From an uncultured Acidobacteriota bacterium (GTDB taxonomy: Bacteria > Acidobacteriota > Vicinamibacteria > Vicinamibacterales > SCN-69-37): 10,469 nucleotides of DNA. Shown piece by piece: positions 1 to 5,592 of the stretch. Every line of letters begins with the position of its first letter. The first letter of the stretch is position 1. A program made the translations under genes and the position numbers. Below the pieces are notes generated by a model. That model had not been told where the DNA came from. It was given only the letters and a program-made list of their open reading frames with translations, and made no database searches. The DNA is taken from positions 1-10,469 of the forward strand of contig CALFMR010000160.1 in assembly GCA_937880585.1 (NCBI GenBank). Direction: 5' to 3'.

Positions 1-925
1 GTCCCACACGGATCTGGCCGTCGAGCGTGCCCGACATGACGGGCACGACGTAGCCCGACACCCATCCACCAGCCCCGCGCAATTCGAGCGGCGGCAGCGA
101 TCGCCCCGTCGTCGCATGGATGACGATGTCCCCTACCGCGCGCCCGCCACCGGATTCCGCCGGCAGATCGATCGCGATGCGGTACTCCGTCCCGACGAGC
201 CGAACGGTGTCGCGCCCAACCGTGAGATCCGGCGCCGACGCCAGCACCTCCGCGTCGTCGACCTCGGCGCGATCGGAATAGGACGTCATGCGGCCGCCGC
301 GCTCGAGCTGCAGCCGAACACTCATCGTACGGCGTCCCGAGGGCAGCCGCGGGCCGGCGAGAAAGCTGAGATAGAACCGCGCGTCATCCGTGCGGCCGTT
401 GAAGTACAGCCACTCCGCCCATGACGAGACGCGAGCCGGAACGTCGGGAATCGGATGGAACCGATCCATGTCGCGCAAGAGCTCGCCCGGCGCGGGCGCG
501 ATCCACGCGCGATCGGCCGCGGTGTCTTGCCACGCGGGAATCTGCCGAATCTCGGGATTGGCTAACACACGTTCGAGACTCGGAATGCCGCCGGTGGCGC
601 GGAGCGCCGTTGGCGCGCGGCCGTCTTCGACGAGATACACCATGGTCTCGGCGGTCGGGGCCGCTGCACGCACACGCGAGACGAACGGCGGCGCGCCGAG
701 GACATCAGCCATGGCGAACCGCGCGTTCGGCAGCGATCCGGTCGCGCCGCTGACGATGACGTCGCCACCGCCGACGAGCGCGGGCGCGCGTGCCTGTTCG
801 AGGATGGCTCCGCCGATGCCGAGGAGCGCCGCCATCACGGCCACGCCGAGGCCGAAGCCGCCCGCGAGGACGACGCTGCGGACGGGCCGCGCGATGAGCG
901 ATCGCCAGGCGAGCCGGAAGATCAT
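1..925 (-). CDS. Membrane-anchored AttH/CrtC-type lipocalin-like protein (C-terminus beyond window)
   Basis: Seen: 308 codons read without a stop from an ATG at 925-923 to the window edge, so the C-terminus is missing. The start overlaps the stop of the upstream ATPase gene (ATGA), and GAGGA lies 9 nt before it. Residues 1-60 resemble the first membrane helix and following stretch of an FtsX/MacB permease: LAWRSLIARPVRS, a hydrophobic helix at about 18-42, then GGGDVIVSG at 52-60. From about 158 the protein resembles the AttH/CrtC lipocalin-like family: EWLYFNGRTDD (171-181) matches the usual EWWYFxGxL motif, and GGWVSGYVVPV (286-296) matches the inter-barrel segment. Known: AttH proteins occur beside an ABC ATPase and two FtsX-type permeases (AttEFG) and are thought to handle hydrophobic ligands in the envelope. 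Inferred: a periplasm-facing ligand-binding partner tethered to the inner membrane. The family-typical HDHNWG motif would lie beyond the edge. The alternative is a general lipocalin-like lipoprotein partner of unknown ligand. Confidence 0.75.
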   Translation of the reverse strand, partial: MIFRLAWRSLIARPVRSVVLAGGFGLGVAVMAALLGIGGAILEQARAPALVGGGDVIVSGATGSLPNARFAMADVLGAPPFVSRVRAAAPTAETMVYLVEDGRAPTALRATGGIPSLERVLANPEIRQIPAWQDTAADRAWIAPAPGELLRDMDRFHPIPDVPARVSSWAEWLYFNGRTDDARFYLSFLAGPRLPSGRRTMSVRLQLERGGRMTSYSDRAEVDDAEVLASAPDLTVGRDTVRLVGTEYRIAIDLPAESGGGRAVGDIVIHATTGRSLPPLELRGAGGWVSGYVVPVMSGTLDGQIRVG

Positions 926-1608
926 CGCGTGGAGTCCTCGACGATCCGTCCGTCGCGCATATGCACGAGTCGCGGCGCACGCTCGGCCATGACTGCGTCG
1001 TGTGTGACGACGACCACGGCCGTACCATCGCCGTGTAGTCGATCGAGCAGATCCGCGACCTGACCGCCGGTGGTCTGATCGAGCTCGCCCGTCGGTTCGT
1101 CGGCGAGCAGCAACCGCGGTCGATTCGCGAGCGCCCGCGCGATCGCGACGCGCTGCATCTCGCCGCCAGAGAGCTCCGATGGACGATGCCCCGCACGCGC
1201 CGCGAGGCCCACGTAATCGAGCAGCTCCGCGGTCCGCGCTCGACGCTCCGCACGTGCGATACCCGCCTCGGCCTGCGGCAGTTCGACGTTCTCCCAGGCG
1301 GTCAGCATTGGCAGCAGGAAGAATCGCTGAAAAACAAATCCGATCTCGCGCAGCCGCAGCCGGCTCCGCTCGGCGTCGGGCAACGTGGCGACGTCGCGAT
1401 CTTGGAATCGCAAGGCGCCGGCCGTCGGCACGTCGACGCAACCGAGCACGTGCAGGAGCGTCGACTTGCCACATCCAGACGGCCCAACGATGCTCAGGTA
1501 TTCGCCCGCGCTCACGCGCAGTGAGACGTCCGCGAGCGCGGTCACCGCTCCGGCTTGCATCGGAAACACGCGCGACACGCCTCGTGCTTCGACGACCGGC
1601 GCGGTCAC
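922..1608 (-). CDS. ABC transporter ATP-binding protein, LolD/MacB/FtsE type (AttE-like)
   Basis: This 228-residue protein powers the FtsX-type permeases encoded with it by ATP hydrolysis at the cytoplasmic face of the membrane. All nucleotide-binding motifs are intact: Walker A GPSGCGKST (42-50), Q-loop Gln94 in VFQRF, signature LSGGEMQR (146-153), Walker B LLLADE (166-171) followed by PTGELD, and the switch histidine His203 in VVVVTHD. The length and the motifs fit the LolD/MacB/FtsE (o228) group, which drives mechanotransmission or lipid and lipoprotein extraction instead of ordinary import. I chose GTG 1608-1606 because it overlaps the upstream permease stop (GTGA) and has a perfect AGGAGGT six bases upstream. 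The frame is open further upstream but would then overlap the permease by about 190 nt. The substrate cannot be told from the ATPase alone; the AttH-like neighbour makes a hydrophobic one plausible. Confidence 0.95.
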   Translation of the reverse strand: MTAPVVEARGVSRVFPMQAGAVTALADVSLRVSAGEYLSIVGPSGCGKSTLLHVLGCVDVPTAGALRFQDRDVATLPDAERSRLRLREIGFVFQRFFLLPMLTAWENVELPQAEAGIARAERRARTAELLDYVGLAARAGHRPSELSGGEMQRVAIARALANRPRLLLADEPTGELDQTTGGQVADLLDRLHGDGTAVVVVTHDAVMAERAPRLVHMRDGRIVEDSTR

Positions 1609-2840
1609 GACACGACCTCCTGGCGCAGCGTGCCGGCAATCGGCAAGCCGGCGACGATACGCATGGGATAGGCCGCGGCCGCGAGGGCGGCAGCGCTCAG
1701 CAGCACCACGTACAGCCCGAGCGCGCGCGGCTCGAAGACGAAGAAGTGCAGTCCCGTCGGAATCCCCGGCAGGCGGCGAAGAATACGATCGAGCCACGCG
1801 GCAACGACGAAGCCGATCGGCACGGCGAGGACGCCGCCCGTGCCGACCATGACGACCGATTCCCAGAAAATGCCCGCGACGACGCGCGCGCGTGTCAGAC
1901 CGATCGCGCGCAGCGTGGCGATCTCGCCTAGATGCTGGTTGACCGACACGGTCAAGAGGACGGCCACGAGAAGGAAGCCGAAGAACAGCGTCACGGTCGC
2001 GAGTACGGACGAGATTTGTCGGAAGTACGAGAACTGCAGCCGGCTGAACTGGTCGACGATCTCGGCGTTCGTGACGATGTGCAGATCGGGCCGCCGCGCA
2101 TGGATCGCGGCCGCCGCGGTATCAGCGCCGACGCCATCGCGGGAGCGAACGAGCAGCATGTCGGCTTGATCCGCGTCGCGCTCGCCGCACAGCCGCGCGG
2201 CGCTCGCGATCGACGTGCCGGCCGTGTCGTCGCCCGGCGTATCGAATGGAAACGTCGCGATGCCTGTCACGATGAACGTGACCGGCGGCGGCATCGACGC
2301 CTCGTCGCCGCAACGGCCGCGCAGCGTGACCTTCGATCCTGGCTTCGCGCCGAGCGTCTCGGCCAGATGTCGATTGATGACGAGGCCGTTTGCGGGATCC
2401 TCCGCGACGTCGCGTCCTTCGGCAATCGTCCAGACGGGATGCACGTGTATGTCGGTCCCGACGATTTCGATCTCGCCGTCATCTTCGCCATCATCGACGC
2501 CCATCGCGGACGCGACGCTGCGGTCGCCAGCCGTCGCGCGCACGGTCCTGACCTGCTGCACGGCCGCGACTTCAGGCAGGGCCCTGATCGCTGCGGCCAA
2601 CGTCGACGCATGATCCAGACGCGGACCGCTGAATGGGACCATGTCGGTCGCGAGCACGCGCGCGTCGAACCCGCCTGCGTCGAGCAGCGTGCGGAACGAC
2701 AGCACGAGCCCGCGCGACAGGAGCAGCATGTCGAAGAGCAGTGCGCCGACCGCGGCGACGCCAAGAATGCCCAGCACGGATCGCGCCGGCTGCCGCACGA
2801 TCGTCAGCCACGCGAACCGCAGCGCGCGCAGGCCCGTCAT
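1605..2840 (-). CDS. FtsX/MacB-type ABC transporter permease (full length)
   Basis: A 411-residue inner-membrane permease of the FtsX/MacB (LolCE-like) superfamily. Layout: one N-terminal helix at about 21-41, a large periplasmic domain at about 45-275 and three C-terminal helices at about 279-300, 323-348 and 373-393. The family motif after helix 2 is LGEIATLRAIGLTRARV (304-320), the coupling segment that contacts the ATPase. The periplasmic domain holds the usual GLVINRHLAETLGAKPGSKV segment (152-171) and an acidic stretch, GVDDGEDDGEIEI (114-126). The ATG start at 2840-2838 overlaps the stop of the preceding permease (ATGA), and its own stop overlaps the start of the ATPase (GTGA). No good ribosome binding site precedes the ATG, so translation is probably coupled to the upstream gene. 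The frame is open farther upstream, but that stretch is arginine-rich antiparallel noise. It probably pairs with the shorter permease and the ATPase as one transporter. Confidence 0.92.
   Translation of the reverse strand: MTGLRALRFAWLTIVRQPARSVLGILGVAAVGALLFDMLLLSRGLVLSFRTLLDAGGFDARVLATDMVPFSGPRLDHASTLAAAIRALPEVAAVQQVRTVRATAGDRSVASAMGVDDGEDDGEIEIVGTDIHVHPVWTIAEGRDVAEDPANGLVINRHLAETLGAKPGSKVTLRGRCGDEASMPPPVTFIVTGIATFPFDTPGDDTAGTSIASAARLCGERDADQADMLLVRSRDGVGADTAAAAIHARRPDLHIVTNAEIVDQFSRLQFSYFRQISSVLATVTLFFGFLLVAVLLTVSVNQHLGEIATLRAIGLTRARVVAGIFWESVVMVGTGGVLAVPIGFVVAAWLDRILRRLPGIPTGLHFFVFEPRALGLYVVLLSAAALAAAAYPMRIVAGLPIAGTLRQEVVS
1615..1621 (-). promoter_or_regulatory. Ribosome binding site of the ABC ATPase gene
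   Basis: A perfect AGGAGGT on the minus strand, inside the end of the upstream permease gene, lies six bases before the GTG at 1608. It decides that start against longer open frames and suggests the ATPase is translated strongly. Confidence 0.8.
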
Positions 2841-3700
2841 CGATGAAGCCCGGCGCCGGTTCGACGCAGGAGAGACCACGACGCGGCAAGGCTCGCACCG
2901 ATGCCGAGTGGCACGGCGATGACGAGCGATCGCCACACGACCGCTGGCGTCACGCGCAGGAAGACGAGCGCCGTGTCGTAGCGCCACTGGAAGAAGCGAT
3001 TGAAGAGCCCTTGCACGGCGATGGCAAAGAGCACACCACCCGCGGCGCCCACGAGCGCGATCAACGCGCCTTCCGCGCAGACCTGCAGCAGGATGCGGCG
3101 CCGCGTGAAACCCATGAGGCGCAGGATGGCGACCGTCGATCGGCGTTCGTCGACGAGCATCACCATCAACGCGAGCAGAAACACGGCGCTCCCAAGCACG
3201 GTGACGAACGCGATGGCGGTGTGGAAGCGCTCGATCACGACGAACGTGTTCGTCCGCGCATCGGGCGACGACGTGGCGCGCGCCGTGACGCCGGGAAGCC
3301 GTCCCGCGACGTCGCGAGCGAACGCGTCGGCATCGGCGGGATCGGCCAGCGCGACGTTGATGGCCGTCACGGCGTCCTGACTCGCCGCATCCGCGGGATC
3401 GCCGGTCAACGCGAGCAGGTCCGGCAGATGCAATCGGACATCGAGCGGCGGTTGCGCGAAACGCAGGGGATCCGGCGTCGGCTCGTAAATTCCGACGACG
3501 CGAAACTGGCGAGAGGCCGTGCCGGACGGCTCGGCCGCCAGACGAACCTCGTCGCCGACCGCCAGGTGACGGGCTTCGGCGAGTTGTCGGGAGATGAGGA
3601 TGCCGGGCGCCTCGGCGGGCGCGGCAACGAGTGGGACCGAGACGAGGAGCGCGGCGATGAGGCCCCAAGTGGCCGCGCGTGGGCGCGAAGCCGCAAACAC
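2837..3700 (-). CDS. FtsX-type ABC permease with shortened N-terminal half
   Basis: A 287-residue protein whose C-terminal part is a normal FtsX-type permease: helices at about 161-183, 206-229 and 258-276, with the coupling motif DERRSTVAILRLMGFTRRRI (184-203). The N-terminal part is abnormal. After one hydrophobic segment (about 11-27) it goes straight into GILISRQLAEARHLAVGDEV (33-52). The equivalent segment lies at residue 152 in the neighbouring full-length permease, so about 119 residues of the usual first helix plus periplasmic domain are absent. The start is the GTG at 3700-3698, four bases after the panD stop, with no clear ribosome binding site. No ATG lies upstream in frame before panD coding sequence begins. 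It ends in a 4-nt overlap with the next permease. Either this is a functional compact half with a replaced first helix, or it is an N-terminally truncated gene kept by translational coupling. The intact C-terminal half argues against a recent pseudogene. Confidence 0.8.
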   Translation of the reverse strand: MFAASRPRAATWGLIAALLVSVPLVAAPAEAPGILISRQLAEARHLAVGDEVRLAAEPSGTASRQFRVVGIYEPTPDPLRFAQPPLDVRLHLPDLLALTGDPADAASQDAVTAINVALADPADADAFARDVAGRLPGVTARATSSPDARTNTFVVIERFHTAIAFVTVLGSAVFLLALMVMLVDERRSTVAILRLMGFTRRRILLQVCAEGALIALVGAAGGVLFAIAVQGLFNRFFQWRYDTALVFLRVTPAVVWRSLVIAVPLGIGASLAASWSLLRRTGAGLHR

Positions 3701-3704
3701 GCGA

Positions 3705-4094
3705 TCAGCCGACGGTAGTGACGAGGTCCTCGGGCGAGGCCGTGCCGTCCAGCGTCTTCACGAACCGGTTGTGCTCGTCGACGGCAATCATCTGCGGCAC
3801 GACCGGCTCGTCGGTCAGGTAGAAGGCGGCGATGATCACGCGATCGCCCGGCTGGAAGTGCCGCGCGGCCGCGCCGTTCACCACGATCCGGCCCGAGCCC
3901 TCCGGCAGGCGGATGGCATAGGTCTCGATCCGCTGGCCGTTGGTCACGTTCCACACCGCAACCTGCTCGCCGTGCACGATGCCCGTCATGCGCATCAGTC
4001 CCTCGTCGATGCCGATGCTGCCGATGTAGTTCACGTCGGCGCCGGTCACGACAGCCTGATGGATCTTGGACTTGCAGATGATGCGGAGCTTCAT
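3705..4094 (-). CDS. panD: Aspartate 1-decarboxylase
   Basis: Converts L-aspartate to beta-alanine and CO2, the step that supplies beta-alanine for pantothenate and coenzyme A; cytoplasmic. The 129-residue protein matches the pyruvoyl-dependent PanD family over its whole length. The self-cleavage site is Gly25-Ser26 in YIGSIGID, where the serine becomes the pyruvoyl group after cleavage into beta and alpha chains. Other conserved residues are Lys10 (SKIH), Arg55, Thr58 and Tyr59 in GQRIETYAI, and Asn73 in VNGAAA, matching the Escherichia coli residues Lys9, Arg54, Thr57, Tyr58 and Asn72. The ATG at 4094-4092 has GGAGGG 14 nt upstream, a rather long spacing. It is the first gene of the minus-strand run, and the short permease begins four bases after its stop. 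That pairing is unexpected: no other pantothenate gene is in view. Confidence 0.96.
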   Translation of the reverse strand: MKLRIICKSKIHQAVVTGADVNYIGSIGIDEGLMRMTGIVHGEQVAVWNVTNGQRIETYAIRLPEGSGRIVVNGAAARHFQPGDRVIIAAFYLTDEPVVPQMIAVDEHNRFVKTLDGTASPEDLVTTVG

Positions 4095-4108
4095 GCGTCT
4101 ATTGTGTG

Positions 4109-4114
4109 CCCTCC
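4109..4114 (-). promoter_or_regulatory. Ribosome binding site of panD
   Basis: GGAGGG on the minus strand is the only purine-rich match to the 16S rRNA tail before the panD ATG. The spacing of 14 nt is longer than ideal. Confidence 0.45.
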
Positions 4115-4164
4115 GGCGAGGAAATGCGACCGTGCCCCGCTCGCGGCCGGACGGCGCTCAGCGT

Positions 4165-4170
4165 ACTATA
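4165..4170 (-). promoter_or_regulatory. Possible -10 box for panD and the ABC operon
   Basis: TATAGT on the minus strand matches TATAAT at five of six positions and lies in the 123-nt divergent gap, which would give a leader of roughly 60-65 nt. No good -35 box is present at 17 or 18 nt (TCAGAT or GTCAGA), so the assignment is weak. Read on the plus strand the same bases give TACTAT, a poorer match that could serve the DUF1080 gene. Confidence 0.35.
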
Positions 4171-4217
4171 GCGGCGCCCGAGGCCGGATCTGACGCCTTC
4201 GGCGGAAAGGCGGATCG

Positions 4218-5132
4218 ATGCGGTTCCCTCGAACGCGTGCGATGTCCCCTGCCCTCTGGATGGCCGCCGCGGCGGCCATGGTCGCCTTCACCCTCGCGCG
4301 ACCAGCAGCTCGTGCGGCACCTGCCGGACAGGCACCGGCGACCGCGGGCCCGGCGGCCGCGCGACCGAGGCCGAGTCCCTTCGTCCCACCGCAGCCACTC
4401 GACTACGACGACCAGGACGGCTGGACGTCCATCTTCGCCGGCGCGACCCTCACCGGCTGGGATGGCAATCCCGCGGTCTGGCGTGTGGAGGACGGCGCCA
4501 TCACGGCGGAGTCGACGGCCGACCATCGCGTCGGCTCGACGCATCTCATCTGGCGCGGCGGTGAGCTTGATGATTTCGAGCTGAAGCTCGAGATCAAGCT
4601 CGACGGCGACATCCACAGCGGCATCGCCTACCGCAGCACGACGGACCTGGCCGGCTGGCTCGGACCGAGCGCGCCGCGCGCCGGCGGCGCGGCGGCACGT
4701 GGCCCGGTCTTCCAAGTGCCCGCCGATCCCCGCTGGACGCTGTACGGCCCGGGCCTCGACTTCGATGCCGATCTCCAAATGGCTGGCAATGTCGAGGAGC
4801 GCGGCACGACGCGGCGCGAGATCGCGTGGCGCGGCGGCATCGTCCGCGCGGCGCCAGGTGTGCGGCCGCGGCTCATCGGCAGCCTCGGCGACGCTGACGC
4901 GTTGCGCGCGTTCCTCGTCCCTGGCGGCTGGAATCAGATTCACATCATCGCCCGCGGCCGCGAGCTCACGCACATCGTCAACGGCCACGTCATGGCGATT
5001 CTCATCGACGACGATCCGACGTTTTTCCGTGCGCGCGGCGACATCGGCCTGCAGATCGAGCAGTACGGCGCTGGCCGCGTGCATTTCCGGCGGATTTGGA
5101 TCAAGGACCTAGACGGCAGCGGCGCCCGCTGA
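4218..5132 (+). CDS. Secreted DUF1080 (3-keto-disaccharide hydrolase-like) protein
   Basis: A 304-residue exported protein. An N-terminal signal sequence is visible: basic MRFPRTR, a hydrophobic core at about 11-27 and an alanine-rich cleavage region near 30-38, followed by an Ala/Pro-rich linker to about 60. The rest is one DUF1080 (PF06439) domain with a concanavalin A-like beta-sandwich fold. Typical landmarks are WTSIFAGATLTGW (69-81), DFELKLEIKLDGDIHSGIAY (119-138), WNQIHIIARG (238-247) with IVNGH (253-257), and GDIGLQIEQYG (274-284) ending in VHFRRIWIKDL. Known: members of this family act on 3-keto-glycosides or are found among envelope carbohydrate-processing proteins, abundant in Acidobacteriota, Planctomycetota and Bacteroidota; many have no tested activity. 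GGAAAGG lies 7 nt before the ATG. It stands alone, divergent from panD and upstream of the PadR promoter. Enzyme activity here is inferred from family only. Confidence 0.88.
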   Translation: MRFPRTRAMSPALWMAAAAAMVAFTLARPAARAAPAGQAPATAGPAAARPRPSPFVPPQPLDYDDQDGWTSIFAGATLTGWDGNPAVWRVEDGAITAESTADHRVGSTHLIWRGGELDDFELKLEIKLDGDIHSGIAYRSTTDLAGWLGPSAPRAGGAAARGPVFQVPADPRWTLYGPGLDFDADLQMAGNVEERGTTRREIAWRGGIVRAAPGVRPRLIGSLGDADALRAFLVPGGWNQIHIIARGRELTHIVNGHVMAILIDDDPTFFRARGDIGLQIEQYGAGRVHFRRIWIKDLDGSGAR

Positions 5133-5146
5133 GCGATAACGCTGCG

Positions 5147-5160
5147 TTCGAAGTTCGAAG
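5147..5160 (+). repeat. Tandem TTCGAAG repeat upstream of the padR promoter
   Basis: Two exact head-to-tail copies of TTCGAAG abut the -35 box. Because TTCGAA is self-complementary, the pair also forms an inverted repeat, TTCGAA-G-TTCGAA. It may be an operator, a piece of a dispersed intergenic repeat, or chance. Confidence 0.6.
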
Positions 5161-5190
5161 TTGACAGAGGTCTTTCGTCGCCGCTATATT
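5161..5190 (+). promoter_or_regulatory. Sigma70-like promoter of the padR-ADOP unit
   Basis: A perfect -35 box TTGACA (5161-5166) and -10 box TATATT (5185-5190, five of six) are separated by 18 nt. Transcription would begin near 5197, about 8 nt before the padR ATG at 5205, so the transcript would be nearly leaderless. Consistent with this, no ribosome binding site precedes that ATG. Confidence 0.8.
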
Positions 5191-5204
5191 CCCATCATTC
5201 ACTG

Positions 5205-5543
5205 ATGGGACTTACCAACACGCCATCCGACTTGCTGCCGGGCACGCTCGAGCTGCTCATCCTCAAGGCCGTCTCGCACGGCACGAAGCACGGCTACGCC
5301 ATCGTCGAGCACCTGCGCCTGACATCGGGCGATGTGCTGCAGGTCGGCGAGAGCGCGCTCTACCCCGCGCTCCAGCGGCTGCTCGTCAAGGGCTGGGTGA
5401 AGGCCGAATGGGGCACGTCGGAGAACAATCGTCGCGCGCGCTACTACACGCTGACCGCCGCGGGACGCCGACAACTGGCCGCCGAACGCGCCGAGTTCGA
5501 TCGGCTGGTCGGCGCGATCCAGGGCGTGTTGGGGACGACCTGA
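5205..5543 (+). CDS. PadR-family transcriptional regulator (acidobacterial type)
   Basis: A 112-residue winged-helix DNA-binding protein, full length for the short PadR subfamily. Landmarks: LLPGTLELLILKAVSHG (10-26) with HGYAIVEHL (29-37), the recognition-helix region QVGESALYPALQRLLVKGWV (46-65), and the wing NNRRARYYTLTAAGRRQL (74-91). The opening MGLTNTPSDLLPGTLELLIL is characteristic of the acidobacterial PadR group that sits directly upstream of ADOP permeases. PadR proteins are usually dimeric repressors that sense small aromatic or hydrophobic compounds and regulate themselves and an adjacent transporter. The ATG at 5205 fits the promoter at 5161-5190. The gene ends 49 nt before the first ADOP, and an inverted repeat covers its stop codon. 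Likely role: ligand-responsive control of this promoter and the two downstream permeases; the ligand is unknown. Confidence 0.95.
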   Translation: MGLTNTPSDLLPGTLELLILKAVSHGTKHGYAIVEHLRLTSGDVLQVGESALYPALQRLLVKGWVKAEWGTSENNRRARYYTLTAAGRRQLAAERAEFDRLVGAIQGVLGTT

Positions 5544-5554
5544 CACGCCTGTCA
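5541..5554 (+). promoter_or_regulatory. Inverted repeat TGACA-N4-TGTCA at the padR stop codon
   Basis: A perfect 5-4-5 inverted repeat (TGACA CGCC TGTCA) begins at the first base of the padR stop codon. The half site TGACA also occurs in the padR -35 box (5162-5166). It could be a protein-binding site or a small RNA hairpin between regulator and permease. No run of T follows, so it is not a standard terminator. Confidence 0.4.
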
Positions 5555-5592
5555 AGTCAGAACTGAGAAGCCAGAAGTTCAGAGGCTCACTC

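Noticed and set aside
1609..1797. Longer N-terminus for the ABC ATPase
   Set aside because: It would overlap the permease by about 190 nt and adds sequence without similarity to ATPases. The GTG at 1608 has a perfect ribosome binding site and a stop/start overlap.
2841..3668. Longer N-terminus for the second minus-strand permease
   Set aside because: The extra 276 residues are a shadow of the upstream permease; the ATG at 2840 overlaps the upstream stop and begins a normal permease N-terminus.
2633..3718. A 361-codon plus-strand open frame opposite the two minus-strand permeases
   Set aside because: Its composition is dominated by Arg, Asp, Glu and His and is typical of antisense frames of GC-rich genes; the minus-strand genes explain the region.
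5117..5143. Possible terminator after the DUF1080 gene (CAGCG-N5-CGCTG, then AGCG-ATAA-CGCT)
   Set aside because: The stems are only four or five pairs, one covers the stop codon, and no run of T follows.
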